From NCBI GenBank assembly GCA_963082875.1, contig OY720097.1, forward strand, positions 23,196,501 to 23,260,500: a stretch of DNA of 64,000 nucleotides. Reading direction: 5' to 3'. This DNA is from Corella eumyota (Eukaryota; Chordata; Ascidiacea; Phlebobranchia; Corellidae). The notes under the pieces were generated by a model, which saw only the letters and a list, made by a program, of their open reading frames with translations, ran no database searches and was not told the origin of the DNA. Made by a program: the position numbers and the translations under genes. Shown piece after piece: positions 43,933 to 56,470 of this stretch (position 1 is the stretch's first letter; every line of letters begins with the position of its first letter).

Positions 43933-44339
43933 CAGGGTGGGCAAAATATGGCCTGTTGGCCCCTCACCTCTCCATCGGATTTAGCCTGGCTATTTTTTTG
44001 CATAATATTTGCATAATAATCTGTACTGCATTTATATGATAATAATCTGGACTGCATTTATATGACATCAAAATTGAATAAAATAATTAAAAACGTTACA
44101 TGAAATTATTATTTAAGTTAAGCATAGGTTTATATTTATAGAAAAGAAAACCTTATTTTTTCATTACAAAACTATAACATAAACCTTTACCAGCTTGTCA
44201 ATTTATTGCTATTTATTGTTTTATATTTACAAAAATACAGTTAATGTTAGGCGATATTGAGTTTAACCTTCTTATGTTGCGCTACACAATATTTTCTGTT
44301 TTTCATGTGGCCCAACGGAAAAATATTTGACCACCCTTG
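43933..44339. mobile_element. 407-bp hAT-like MITE
   Basis: Left end CAGGGTGGGCAAAATATGGC, right end (reversed) CAAGGGTGGTCAAATATTTT: the CAGGGGTGGGCAAA type of hAT terminus. Flanks TTCTAGAT (43925-43932) and GTCTAAAT (44340-44347) match at 6 of 8 positions, as for an aged target duplication. Non-coding; lies 120 bp upstream of TPR paralog 3. Confidence 0.82.
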
Positions 44340-44460
44340 GTCTAAATTATGTTTTTTTACAAAAAGTAAAGATAAAATATTTATAAATTAAATTAATATT
44401 AAAAAAAGCATTAAAGCCAGCTTAAAGAATAAAATTTTTTAAATAGATCAACTCCTTGTA

Positions 44461-47249
44461 ATGACAACAAAAAATGTTATTGTAGAACAACTTAAACAAA
44501 TTTGTGACAAAAATGGAAAAGAAAAATTTCCAAAACAATCTGCAAAACTTTTTCATAAACTTGGTTCAATTTACAAAACTGAAGGTTTACAACAGGCTGA
44601 CAAAATCAAATTAATTCAAAGTGCAGCTTTACTAAATGCAGCCATTGTTAGAAAACCTGAAAATGTCGAAGAAATTAAACAAGATCTTCGTCAATTTTTC
44701 TCTGAATTACTAAAACTTGCAAATGCAGCAAACCAAAAAGCCAATTTAATTATTTACTCTCAAGTGACAAGTAAATATGTTGCAGAAATTAGAAACAAGG
44801 TTATTGATATACTTAAAACTATTCCTAAGATTCCGGAAGACATACCTAACGACGAATTCACAAATCTTAAAAGTGAAAAAGTTGAGGCTATAAGCAACCT
44901 GCAGAATATAATAAGTGAAGATTATACAAAGATTATGAAACGTCTTGCTGGGTATTGTGAAAAAATATTGGGAAATCCCCCTTGTAAATATGCTTTAGTG
45001 GGACTTGGTTCACTTTCACGAAGGGAAATTACTCCTTACTCTGATTTTGAAAACATCATAGTTTTAGATGACACTGTTACAGATTTGTCTAAAATTGATC
45101 AAGAAGTTATTAGGAAATTTTTCAGGTGGTTTGCTGTAATTTTTCAAATTATTTTGATTAATCTTGGAGAAACTATTCTTCCTGCTGTCAATATTCCAAG
45201 TTTAAATAGCGGAGATTCAACTGACTTTAACTTTTATGATGCTGTTACACCCCTGGGCATTTCCTTCGATGGAATGATGCCACATGCTTGTAAATCTCCA
45301 CTAGGAAGACAAGTTGAAACAAAAAACAAACCATTTACACTTGAACTAATTCAACCTGTTAGCAAAATGGCAAGTTTTATTGGGTCAGATGAGGATATTA
45401 AGAATGGTTACCACTTGGCTGATATGTTAATGACGTCATGTTTTATTGCTGGCAGTCAACTAATTTATCAACAATTTCAAGAAAATGTTAATATGGAAAT
45501 AAGTTTGTTGGACAAAGAACAATTTTTATCATCGGTTGAAAATCAAATTAATAAAGATAAAAAAGATTTTCGCATATTGACACAACTTAAGAAGTTGGAA
45601 AATAATTCCAATCTTAACATAAAAAGAATGGTTTACAGAAGTTCAACTTTATTTGTTTCAGCAGTTGGTAAAATTCATGGCATTAAAGAATCTTGTTGCT
45701 TTGACATTCTAGAAGGTCTTGTTCAAGATAATAAATTTACTAAAGAAGTTGGTTGCAATCTTAAATTTGCCATCGCTGTTGCATGTGAGACAAGATTAAG
45801 AGTTTACATGGATAAGAAATCACAAGATGATACAGTTCAACAATCCGAGGCAAAAAGTAAATTCACAGACTTAGTTGGAATGAAAAGTCTTTTGGAATAT
45901 TTTTTAATAATTTCCCGGTTTCAACACTTTATTTTTAAATTAAATAAAATTTCAAAACCTGAATTACGGTTAATTCCACAAACATGTTATTTTTTACAAA
46001 ATTATAAATATGCTATAAAATGGGCAAACCAACATCTTTATGAAACAAATTTCAATAAAACTTTAAGTACCTCTTTAAACAAAAAAAATAACAGTGATAT
46101 TGCTTGGTTTTATTTTTATTTGGGGAGTTGCAAATATGAGCTCGGTCAATATAAAGAAGCATTATTCGATTTTCAAACGTTTTTAAAAATTGACCAACAA
46201 ATTAATGGCGAACCAACAAAAAGCAGTGTTACTTATTGTCATTATTGGAATGGATTATGCAAATATAAACTCGGTCAATATAAAAAAGCATTATCTCATT
46301 TTCAAACTTCACTTGAAATCTACCAACAAATGAATGACAATTTAGGAGCAGTGATGTTGGAGCAGTGTTGTAGAGCAGTGATGTTGCTAACTGTCATTAT
46401 TGGATGGGATCTTGCAAACATCAGCTTGGCCAATACAAAGAAGCATTATCGGATTTACAAACTTCACTTGAGATCCACCAACAAATTGATGACTATCCCA
46501 ATAAAAGCCGTGATGTTGCTGATCATCATTATTGGATCGGAAAGTGCAAATATAAGCTCGGTCAATATAAAAGAGCATTATTTAATTTCAAAACCTCACT
46601 TAATATCCACCAACAAATTGTTGACATTTCGACTACAAGCAGTGATGTTGCTTACAATTATTATCGGATTGGTTTGTGCAAATTTAAGCTCGGTCAATAT
46701 AAAGAAGCATTATCCGATTTCCAAACTTCACTTGAAATCCACCAACAAATTGATGAATTTCCATCTAAAAGTAGTGATGTTGCTGAGCGTCATTATTGGA
46801 TGGGACTCTGTGAATATGGACTTAGTCAATATAAAAAAGCATTACTTAATTTACAAACTTCACTTGAAATCCACCAACAAATTGATGACGATCCAACTAA
46901 GAGCAGTATTGTTGCTGAGCGTTATTATTGGATTGGATTCTGTGAATATGAACTTAGTCAATATAAAGAAGCATTATCTGATTTCCAAACTTCACTTAAA
47001 ATCCACCTACAAATCGGTGGCGACCCAAATAAAAGTAGTGATGTTGCTCATCGTTATTATTGGATCGGATTGTGCAACTTTCAACTCGACCACTATGCTG
47101 AGGCTTTTAAAAATTTTCAGATCTCACTTAAAATATTTAGTCAGTTTCCAGAAACTGAGAAAAGCGAGAAAAATGTTTTAGTTCTTAACTCCTGGGTAAA
47201 GGAATGTGAAATAAAAATTCAAAAACAACAGAAAGGCACCCAGTTTTAA
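44461..47249 (+). CDS. DUF294/GlnD-like nucleotidyltransferase-TPR protein, paralog 3, frame disrupted
   Basis: Single-exon paralog. It has the same N-terminus, with the nucleotidyltransferase signature intact (GLGSLSRREITPYSDFENII; S184, D195, E197), and the DUF294_C-like helical part. About two TPRs follow in frame. Near 46343-46390 a GAGCAGTGATGTTG unit is locally repeated about three times, and CCAACTAA is shortened to TTAG; the net change is not a multiple of 3. Downstream, the true TPR frame (46404-47249, about six more repeats) is out of phase, while the frame actually read stays open to 47181 as a hydrophobic translation of the repeats. This is either a pseudogene, an assembly or sequencing slip, or a tolerated truncated protein. 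The leader differs from those of paralogs 1 and 2. Confidence 0.82.
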
Positions 47250-47524
47250 TTTTGTTATTTCGATGTGGTTAAAATTTTGTAATTACCTTACTTTAGTTTT
47301 TTTAACATAAATATATTATTACCAATTAACAACTTTTATAATTTTATGTTCTGCCAGTTCTAAATATTTATCTTCTGATACATCTTAAAAAATTGCCAAA
47401 ACTAAGCTTTTGAATTTTTACAAAACCAACTATAAATTTATTTTTATTAATGTTATTTTATTATCTGGATTGTAACTTTAAATTAAATTATTTAAAAATA
47501 CATTGTTTTAATATTTCAGTGTTC

Positions 47525-47670
47525 TTAAAAAACTAATCTTGGTCAATATAAAGAAGCAATATTTAATTACCAAACTTTACTTGAAATCCTAAAAAATTAG
47601 TGACTTCTTGTCATCATTTAATTGGAAATTGCAAATATCAGCTTGGTCAACATAAAGGGGCACCTTAACA
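47525..47670 (+). pseudogene. Decayed TPR repeat behind paralog 3
   Basis: CTTGGTCAATATAAAGAAGC, then TACCAAACTTTACTTGAAAT, and a second GCTTGGTCAACATAAAGG match the TPR-coding DNA of the family. Stops and deletions are present, and it is separated from the gene by about 280 bp of non-coding DNA. Leftover of a longer repeat array or another copy. Confidence 0.8.
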
Positions 47671-49890
47671 TTTGTACCTGTTAAATAAACTCATTCATAG
47701 TACACTGGTGAATACTTTAAAGTTTTATTTTTTAATACATTTTTTTAAATCGTCTTCTATAAATTATTCTTAAAATGTATTAGTTTACAAATGTAAATTA
47801 TATTTTAAAAACAAACATTCATTAATGACTACAAATTTAATTTTTTAAAGTTTGTTAAAATTTAAAATATATTTGTGTATCTAAAATTGTTAATAAACTC
47901 TTATGTTAAGTTTAATACTAGTTAACACTTATAATGCATTTAAGTGAAATTATTTTCTACCTTTGTACGAAATATTCAATTTATGTTTTCTTTTAATATG
48001 TAATTTTCAGTAAAAAAAATTAATAAATTTACTAAAATTAATTACATTTTATGTTTTCCTTGAGTTTTTGTAAAAAAATTGTTAAATTTTTTTAATACTT
48101 TTTCTAAGTGCTTAAGTATACTTTATAAATTGTTTTTCTAATTAGGTTATATTTTGATTAGCCTTTAACTTTACTTAAAAATATGAATATTATGTTAAAC
48201 ACTATTATTTTAAGATTTTAGCTCTTTATTTTTTTTTAATTAGTGTTAATTAATTTAAATTTTACAAAATTTAATTCTTTTTATTTGACGATGCTTATAT
48301 AATATAGCTTTGTTATGTAAACTGTTACTCTTTTGAACTTGCGGACAACATAAACCCTATGTTTTCTCTTTATTATCATTACTAAACAGCAAAGGTTAAT
48401 ATTTTTTAATATAAGTTTTTTTATGCTTGTAAATTGCGTTGTTAACGCTAGATGTCTTAAACAATTTTGTTTAAATAGAAACAATCAACCTCTAATAGTT
48501 TATCTAATATGGCTTAATAATTTAATGGTTTTAAAACATTTAATTCTTAAAATAATTTTTAATTATTACTTTATTAAATTTTTCATGATAGTTATATATG
48601 TAATTATATTTATTGATTTATTGTAATATAAGCACATTCCTAGTTTAGGTTCTTAAGAGCTTTTCCCAATTACATTTTCGAATCAAATTTATTTAATAAT
48701 AGCCCAGAATCTCTTCTTACAAAAAATGTAGTAAAAACATGAATAACAATAACAAAAATTTAATAAAATAACAGTCAGATTTAACTAATCAAGAAAATTG
48801 CAAATTTTTTAGTTGGCTTGGGTTGGACCACAACAATATTCCTAATTTTAAAAAAATCATTCATGATATTGTTGAAAAATCAATAATGTTTGCAGGTTAG
48901 CCACAGGTATACCCCTCCTTGCTAAATATACTTGCCTATAATATACCTCTTATGTTTATTTAAATTGTTGTTAAGAAATAAATTTATTTAAAAAATTGGT
49001 TTAGTTTAGAAAATATTTAGGTCGAAGCTGCTTAACTATAAATTTTATTTACAGTTTTTTTTTTGCAAAATGAAATTCACCACCTAAAAAGTTTACATAT
49101 GGATCATATAAAGATTTCATCAGACTGTTAAAGATTAAAAAGTAGGTAATATCTTAAAAACTTGTTTCGAAAAAAAAACTGTGATAAAGGCAATATCGGA
49201 TAGACATGTTATTAAACTTTATATTAAAGACGTGTGTAAAATGTGTTGCCTATGTTAAGCTATTACATATATTTTTGTCAATAATTCATATAAAACCATG
49301 TAAAATACTGCGGAAACTAAACATTTAGAGTTTTACTTATATTCTTGCAAACCTTATATTTAAAAAAATATTTATTATGGATGTTAACTAGTAAAAATAA
49401 CATACATACTGAGTTGAAGATGGCTACACTTTAAACTGTGAAGTTTTAAAGAAATCCTATGAGCTACAAAAATAAAAAAGACAACAATTTTATTTTTAAT
49501 AAGAAATATATTTTTTGAATGTTTTAAACATGTCATAAAAAAATTTTCTGATTAATTATAACCTCTATATTTAAGATATGTGTATATCCAATAATCACTC
49601 ACATTTATAAAATTAAAATGTTCTTTAAAAGTCAAAATTTACTAAAAAAAAGTAAAGTTGAGACTTTACAACTAAATGATTTAAATTTTATTGTATATTT
49701 ACCGTCCTTTTTATAGTTATGTGCAAAAAATATTCTTCTAAAAATGGTAGTTGTAAATTTCTTATCATTTGTTATTAAAGTCTTGAAGAGCTATTTTAAG
49801 GCTAGTAATTACCTTATAACGTGACATTAATCTATTTCTCTTTAATTGACGTTAAATCATTTTCTCCTAAACTGTTTGGCGTTTATTTAA
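47671..49890. other. Gene-poor region
   Basis: About 2.2 kb of very AT-rich DNA. Short ORFs (for example 48423-48626) have no domain, bias or splice support. No SINE or inverted-repeat element ends were recognised. Confidence 0.55.
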
Positions 49891-49950
49891 CGTATGACGT
49901 CAACCCCATGTTATTGTGACGTATTTACGTACAAACTTACGTGGTATGAT
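49891..49950 (+). promoter_or_regulatory. Cluster of ACGT-core sites upstream of the secreted gene
   Basis: Within 60 bp: TATGACGTCAAC (full CRE palindrome at 49895-49902), GTGACGTATTTACGTACAAA and TTACGTGG. It lies about 430 bp upstream of the TATA box at 50329. Function as an enhancer for bZIP factors is inference. Confidence 0.35.
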
Positions 49951-50328
49951 CAGACATTGTTAAAATTTTTGTTGTGGACAAAGTAAAAATGTTGTTTTGC
50001 GTAAATTGTTGATTTTTAAATAAAATTATGATATGTAATTGTGTTTACAAGAGGGTTTTAGATTATTAAAAGCAACAATTTTGTAAATAAAAAACCATCA
50101 TTATATTTTGTATTACGTTTTGCACACCAATAATAAAAATACGAATGATGACAATTATATAAATATAGTCGAAAAAACCCACAATTAGAGAATTAATCAT
50201 CAACTTTGCAAAATATGTTTTCCATTTTATCCGAAAACAAGAAGATTTACAAGCCCAGTTGCCGGAAAGTCTATTTTTAATTCGGTAATTTAAACCTCGA
50301 GGCTAAATTGGAAATGCCGGGTTTTCTG

Positions 50329-50336
50329 TATATAAG
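50329..50336 (+). promoter_or_regulatory. TATA box of the Sushi/EGF gene
   Basis: TATATAAG lies 46 bp upstream of the translation start at 50382, so the 5' UTR would be only about 20 nt. Confidence 0.65.
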
Positions 50337-50381
50337 CACAACACTGCTTCGTTGTAATTCATATTTGCTAAGAAACTAATC

Positions 50382-53300
50382 ATGAAGTTTTTAAGTTTAA
50401 TCATCGCTTTTGTGTTTATATCAACCTCGGTAGAAGCTATGTTTTTTAGCACCTTATGTAAGTATTAAGTTAATTTAATTTTCTTTTTTAATTTTATATA
50501 TACATAATGTTATTTTTTTACTACATCATTTTTACACTTGTTAAAAAGTTGCTTATTTTGCCAATACGTTATTAAATTTTAAAATAATGTTAATTTCTAG
50601 TTGGCTGCAGGCGACCGCGAAGGCCTCGTTTTGGAAAGATTGTGCCTGATAGAAGTAATTATAACTTTGGTCGTTCAATCACCTACGAATGTGATAGAGG
50701 GTTTAACATTAACATCAAAAATAATAAGCAAACGTGTTTGATAACTCGAAAATTCACGCCCAGTAGAACAATTACATGCTCAGGTTCGTATTTTATATTT
50801 ATTAAACCTATTTTTGTTCAAAGTTCCCTTTTTTAATGTCTCAAACTTAGATATTGGCTGGGTAAATTGTTAAAATTTAAAAAAAAATTTGGCATTTAAT
50901 GTTTACATCGGTAACTTTAATTTTCATTTTAGATATAAACGAATGTCAACGAAACCCATGTAGAAACGCAAATTGTAGAAATTCTCAGGGTTCGTTCAGT
51001 TGTCTTTGTAATAAAGGATATAGACGAGTAACCTCAACTAGATGCGAAGGTAAATTGATTAAATTTAAAAAAAAAAAAATTTTAAGAAATGTTTTGGTTG
51101 ATTGATTTTATAAAAGAAAAAGGCAATTTGTAAACAAAACTTTTTTAAAATAAACCAAAATGCATGTTGTACAAAACGACAGGAATTGTCAAGTTTTAAT
51201 TTATTCTTTCAGATATTGACGAATGCAGAGGATCTAATGACTGCCACGAAGACGCAAATTGTTCAAATACTCGAGGAAGTTTTGTTTGTCGATGTAAAAA
51301 TGGATTTATTGGTGATGGGAAATTATGTGGTAAGTGTAGAATTATTTTAAATTATCTTTTAGATAATTAGTTATTTATAATGTGGTCAACACACTATAAA
51401 AAGTAGAGCTAACCCAAGCAAAGCTATAAAATTTGGTTTAGCCAATTTTGTTTATTTTAAATTCAATTTGGTGTTTTTTAATATTGAAAACATTTAAAAC
51501 CGGCAGCGTGATGTAGTGGTCTGAACACTCTCCTACTATACACAGGGTCCTGGGTTCGATTCCCAGTGATCTTATGCTGTAGCGCCCTTGAGTAAGGTGC
51601 TATAAATGGTATAAACTCCTGCTGAGCCAGCACTTAATCAGCAGTATAATTATCGGGCAATTATAATCTATAATATCCCAAACTGCCACAGGCAACTCGA
51701 GACTAGGTCGGAGTAACTGATGTTACTCTATGTTTAGGTCGCGCATTTGACTTTCCCACATCGACGATAAAGATGTATACAAAAAAAAAAACAAGTTGTC
51801 AGTTTGTTTTTTAAAATATATGCTTTGGTTTGGTAATCATATTATATAACTTTGATATTGATAAAAAGTCTTAATATGTGATTTAGTAATTTTTTTTGTT
51901 GCATCAATTTATTATTTCTTTCATATCTTTTCATTATTATTATTAATGCATAAAATTGTAATTAAAATAAAAACCTATATATAAAAATGTTAAAAAATTT
52001 TTTTATAGTTCCTCGGCCGATTTGTCGTGGGGGTTATAGCTACACAAGATATTTTGATCGTGACCAACCAAGCGGAAGAGAGGACAACGAGGGCTATGAC
52101 AACTTAGTGAGAGAAAACCCCGGCGAGATTTGTGCCAACCCAGTGTCCATTCATGCACGAATTGTTGGCACGACAACAGATTATCGCTTGAGTGGGCAAA
52201 CTATTATTGCTGAAACCGAAGAGGAAAAAGGACTGATATGTTTAAATCGGGAAAACTCTGAAGGTTGTCGAGATTATGAAATCAGATTTTGTTGCGGTAA
52301 GTTACTTACATAAATAGAGGTTGTAACTAAATATGATCAGTGTACAAAAAATTCCTTAAATATAAAAGAAAACATTATGCATAGATAAAATTAACCCTTT
52401 TCTAACTTGCTAAATACAGTTGAGTTTTTTTGATTTTTCATGATTGCATTATATCATTTATAATAATGGCTCCCCCTAATTTTAGATATTGATGAATGTG
52501 AGAACAATCCTTGCCACGAACAAGCCACTTGTACTAACATGGATGGAAGTTTTACTTGTGCTTGTAATACAGGGTATGAAGGAAGTGGTTTAAACTGCAC
52601 AAGTGAGTCTTAACTCTCTTAAACTTATGATATAAAGCAATACCTATAAAATATACAGAATTTGATTAAATTAAATATATCAATTGGATTGTGTGTATTA
52701 AGTGCATTTAAAATGGGTTAATGTTTAATTCATAAGGTCCCTAAATTTCATTTAATCCATTCAAAGGGACACGTTTAAGATTGTTATTTAAACTTAACTA
52801 TATTACCACTAATATTTAATATTTTACAACTTCAGACACTGATGAATGTGCCACAAATCCTTGTCATGCACAAGCCTCTTGCATGGACACAGATGGAAGT
52901 TTTACTTGCACTTGTAATGCTGGATATGAAGGGGATGGATTAAGCTGCACAAGTGAGTATAAAATTTTGTGATTTAAATATTTATTTTTAAGGTTGTTTC
53001 TGCCTTTATAATTGTTGTGCCTACATCTTACGCTTTAATTAGTGTTTTTGCGTTTTTTTGTGTAAATTATTAAATACCATTAAAATTTTTTTTAAAATTT
53101 AATTTAAAAGTAATTGATTCAAGGTTATCGCCAATATACAGTAGTAGCTTAGTTCATGTAAATAAAACCCATGTTTTTACTTAATTAAAATTTTACTTTT
53201 ATTTTACCAAACTAACCCATTATGAAATCACAGAAATCGACCCTTGTGACCCGTCTCCTTGTGACAAAGAAGCTTTTTGCTCGGTTTTCCGGAATGTTGT

Positions 53301-55681
53301 TCGTTGTAATTGTAAGAGAGGTTATAATGGTGATGGATTCACATGCACTAAAGGTTGGAATTGTTTAGCATAATTTTTCATTTTATTAAGATTTTAAAAC
53401 GCAATATATCTAGACTTTTTAAAAAAATATTATGACCTTAACTGGATGAAAAATTATAATTTTAACTAAACCAAAATCTTATTTTTTAACTGAAAATCAA
53501 ATTTTAAAATTGTAAAAACTCAAAAATGCTGATAGCCGACAGTTTTATAAAATTTTGATAATTTATTTTTCTTACTATTTTAAAACTTCAGACCCTGGTT
53601 GCACCCCATCTCCATGTGATGAAAACGCTGATTGTTCTGTGTTATTTAGTCGACACCAGTGCGAGTGTAGACCTGGATTTGTAGGGAATGGAAAAACTTG
53701 TACAGAAGGTAGCATAATTGTGGTTGTGAATTAATATTCTACCTGGATTAAAAACATTTTTAAACTAACTGTGTGAACATTTCATAATTGTAAATCTTTT
53801 ATGAATTTTTTATTTAAATTTTAGACCCTCTTTGCAATCCGTCTCCATGCCATGCCAAAGCTGATTGTACGGTGAGATTTGGTCGGCGACAGTGCACTTG
53901 CCAGTCTGGGTATGTAGGGGATGGAATGACGTGCACTAAAGGTAATCTTTAAGTTATATGGTTTTCATTGATAAAATTTGTTTTCTTAAATTTTTTTTTT
54001 TTACTACTTACATTTTTTTTTAAAATGATTTTATGTTTTTTTTTAGTGTTTGCATGCCCCTCGCCACCTGATGTGCCAAATGGGGCACATGGGCAACATT
54101 TTGGGCCATACAGACCCGGCGACGCACTTTCGGTAATATGCAACCAAAACTACATAATTGTCCCTACCTTTGGTGTGGGGTTTGGTTTTGGGATCAAGCC
54201 GATCTCGCTTGAGGGTCTTAGAGGAGGGGGTTCAGGCTCAAATTATCGCTGCAATGTAAATGGGGAATGGGAGGGGACTTTTCCTCAATGTTTGGGTGAG
54301 TTCGAAAAAACATTTTTCAAGTTAAAATATAGTTTACTTTGTTTTAAATAATCTTAAATTATTAAGTAAATCAAGAAAACACTGAGTTTTAAAAATTATG
54401 AATAAAAATTGTTTTTAATTTTGACTAACAATGATATAGAAAACATATTATATTTAGTTAAAAACCAGCAAATATTTCAATCTTATATTAAGTTTTTATA
54501 TATAGGCACATGTGTTGGAAACTGTGGTTCAACTGACCCAAGTTTGCCGTGTTCATGTGAGGATGGTTGTACAGGGTCACATTGTTGTGGGGACTACAGA
54601 GATCAATGTAGTAAGTATTCCCTTTAAAACATTTAGTGTGTGTGTAAACTAATTAACTTAAACCTGTGGACTTGCTATTTTGGTTTAATATTTGCATGAG
54701 AATTGGTTAGGGGTTTTAAATGAATTTAAATAAGGTATATACATATAAGTCATACAAAATATTGTTAGTAAGCCTTTAGTAGTCAGGTCATTGCTTGATT
54801 TTAGCAAAAAAATGTTTGTTTTTTAAAAAACTTTAACGCACAAAACCTTGCTCCACAGCGCCATCTACCTGTCGGCCACCACGTGCAATCGACCATGGTC
54901 AAATCAGGTCCCAGGTTCCTTACAACAATGGCGATGAATTGGTGTTAAAGTGTGACCAACATTATAGAAGAGAACCAGAGATCGTTCAAAGAGAACCCAG
55001 CTTTTTTCATGTACCTGATCGAAATGCTTATACTTGTTCAAGCTTTCGAGGAGTGGAGGGAGCATTTAGGGGGCCTTTTCCTACATGTGTTGGTACGTAA
55101 TTTAAGTGGTTATGTTTTAGGTGTTTGCCTCCAAGAGTTATATAATATACTTACCTTTTTTGTATACTTTTATGATTTAAATTGTATTCATAATCTTCTT
55201 TTTCTTATAAGGGTTTTACAGTGTTGGTGCACTGCTAATAACACTTTTTTAAATTTAAGAAAGTTGCTGATTTAATACAAACATGTCACATAAATCCTAA
55301 ATTTTTGGTTTTGAAAATCTTATTTACTTGGTTTTCAAAATGTGTTTGCAAATGGTGATTCATTTTTTAAAATACTATATTAAAAATTACACATTTGGTA
55401 CTGTTGGAAGTTACAAAATTAAACCATAAAAATTTTGATGAAAAAAGCCTTGCGAAATAATTTTAAATAATATTTTATATTTAAACATTGTCGTTAACAT
55501 TTATTTTTAATTTTTAGCAAGTTGTAAAGATGTTTGTTCTAATGGAAAAAGAACCAATAAAGAGCCAAACCATACTTGTAAGTGTGACTCCAATTGTAAA
55601 CAAAGGGATGATTGTTGTAGTGATTATGACGCTCTATGTACCGGCAGATCAACTGCAAATTTTCCTGGACAACTAAGCTAA
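50382..55681 (+). CDS. Secreted Sushi/EGF/WxxW/somatomedin-B protein
   Basis: 14 exons, 706 aa: 50382-50457, 50601-50783, 50933-51049, 51213-51329, 52009-52296, 52486-52602, 52836-52952, 53234-53353, 53592-53708, 53825-53941, 54047-54295, 54506-54610, 54859-55092, 55518-55681. Signal peptide [19 protein letters not shown]. Domains: Sushi; two calcium-binding-type EGFs (DINEC, DIDEC); a mucin-type WxxW domain with both W replaced by Y (YTRYFDRD...DYEIRFCC); two more calcium-type EGFs; three EGFs without the full motif (IDPC, DPGC, DPLC); Sushi with a glycine-rich insert; somatomedin B (CSCEDGC...CCGDYRDQC); Sushi; somatomedin B. All 13 introns are phase 1, so every internal domain exon is a symmetric 1-1 module. 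No membrane anchor. Probably an extracellular matrix, mucus or humoral defence protein; no orthologue is named. Confidence 0.93.
51497..51783 (+). mobile_element. tRNA-derived SINE in intron 4 of the Sushi/EGF gene
   Basis: One of the best preserved copies: CCGGCAGCGTGATGTAGTGG, B-box GGTTCGATTCCC, CTTGAGTAAGGTGCTATAAA, TTTCCCACATCGACGATAAA and an A-tail. Confidence 0.94.
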
Positions 55682-55937
55682 TGACTCATCAGGTATATGA
55701 AATGTTAGGTTAACATTAGTTATAAATATAAAGTAATTTAAATTAAAATACCGTATATAAGGGCTGAAGTATAAAATAGGATCAAACATAAGCGCGTATA
55801 CACGGCCTATGATTAAACAATTAACTTAAAGAAAAATTTGACATAAAAAAAGTAATTTACAATTTTACTGTTTTTAAAATAGATAATTGAAGTTATGTGT
55901 AATATATTGTTATTAAAATGAAAAATTAAATTAATCA
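55682..55937 (+). other. 3' flank of the Sushi/EGF gene
   Basis: AT-rich 3' UTR or flank leading into satellite DNA. No gene seen. Confidence 0.6.
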
Positions 55938-56470
55938 AATTTAGAACATACAATAAAAAAACGCAGTAGTCTAAACAACATATTTGTAAAATATTTTTTT
56001 AAATTATTGTGAAAGTTATGACACTTTAATTAAACTTTACATAAACATTAAAACTAAAAAATAAACATTTTATTTGATTTGTTTTGGCCTCTCTAACATT
56101 TGAGATAAAATATTTTTTTTAAATATAGAGTAGAACAAAAGTTACAGCAGTTTTGCGTATGTGGTATACGCATATGTGTGACGTCATCAGTATATTAATA
56201 TTGGGGTCAACTTAAAAAGAAAAGAATTTTTAAATTTTATTTTAACTGTACCAGTAAAAGCGCAGTAAAAACATATTTCCAAAATATTTTTTAATACACT
56301 CCATTTTCGTAGAAGTTATGACGCTTTTATTAAATTTTGCATAAACCCTAAAACTAAAAAATTAATATTTTATTCGATTCATTTTGGCCTAACTAACATT
56401 CAAGATAAAACATTTTTTTTAACATATCACATAGAACAAAAGTTACAGCAATTTTATATTTTTGAGGTAT
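55938..56470 (-). repeat. Satellite family A, two units in reverse orientation
   Basis: One full and one partial unit, reverse complement of the array at 57103-58612: GGCCTAACTAACATTCAAGA, AGAACAAAAGTTACAGCA and GTGTGACGTCATCAGTATAT in the first. More diverged than the direct units. Confidence 0.88.

Noticed and set aside
48281-48626. Short ORFs in the gene-poor region
   Set aside because: AT-rich, no recognisable motif, overlapping on both strands.
51497-51570. tRNA genes at the SINE heads
   Set aside because: A- and B-boxes are present but the sequence continues into the shared SINE body and the cloverleaf is incomplete; the same holds for the other SINE copies.
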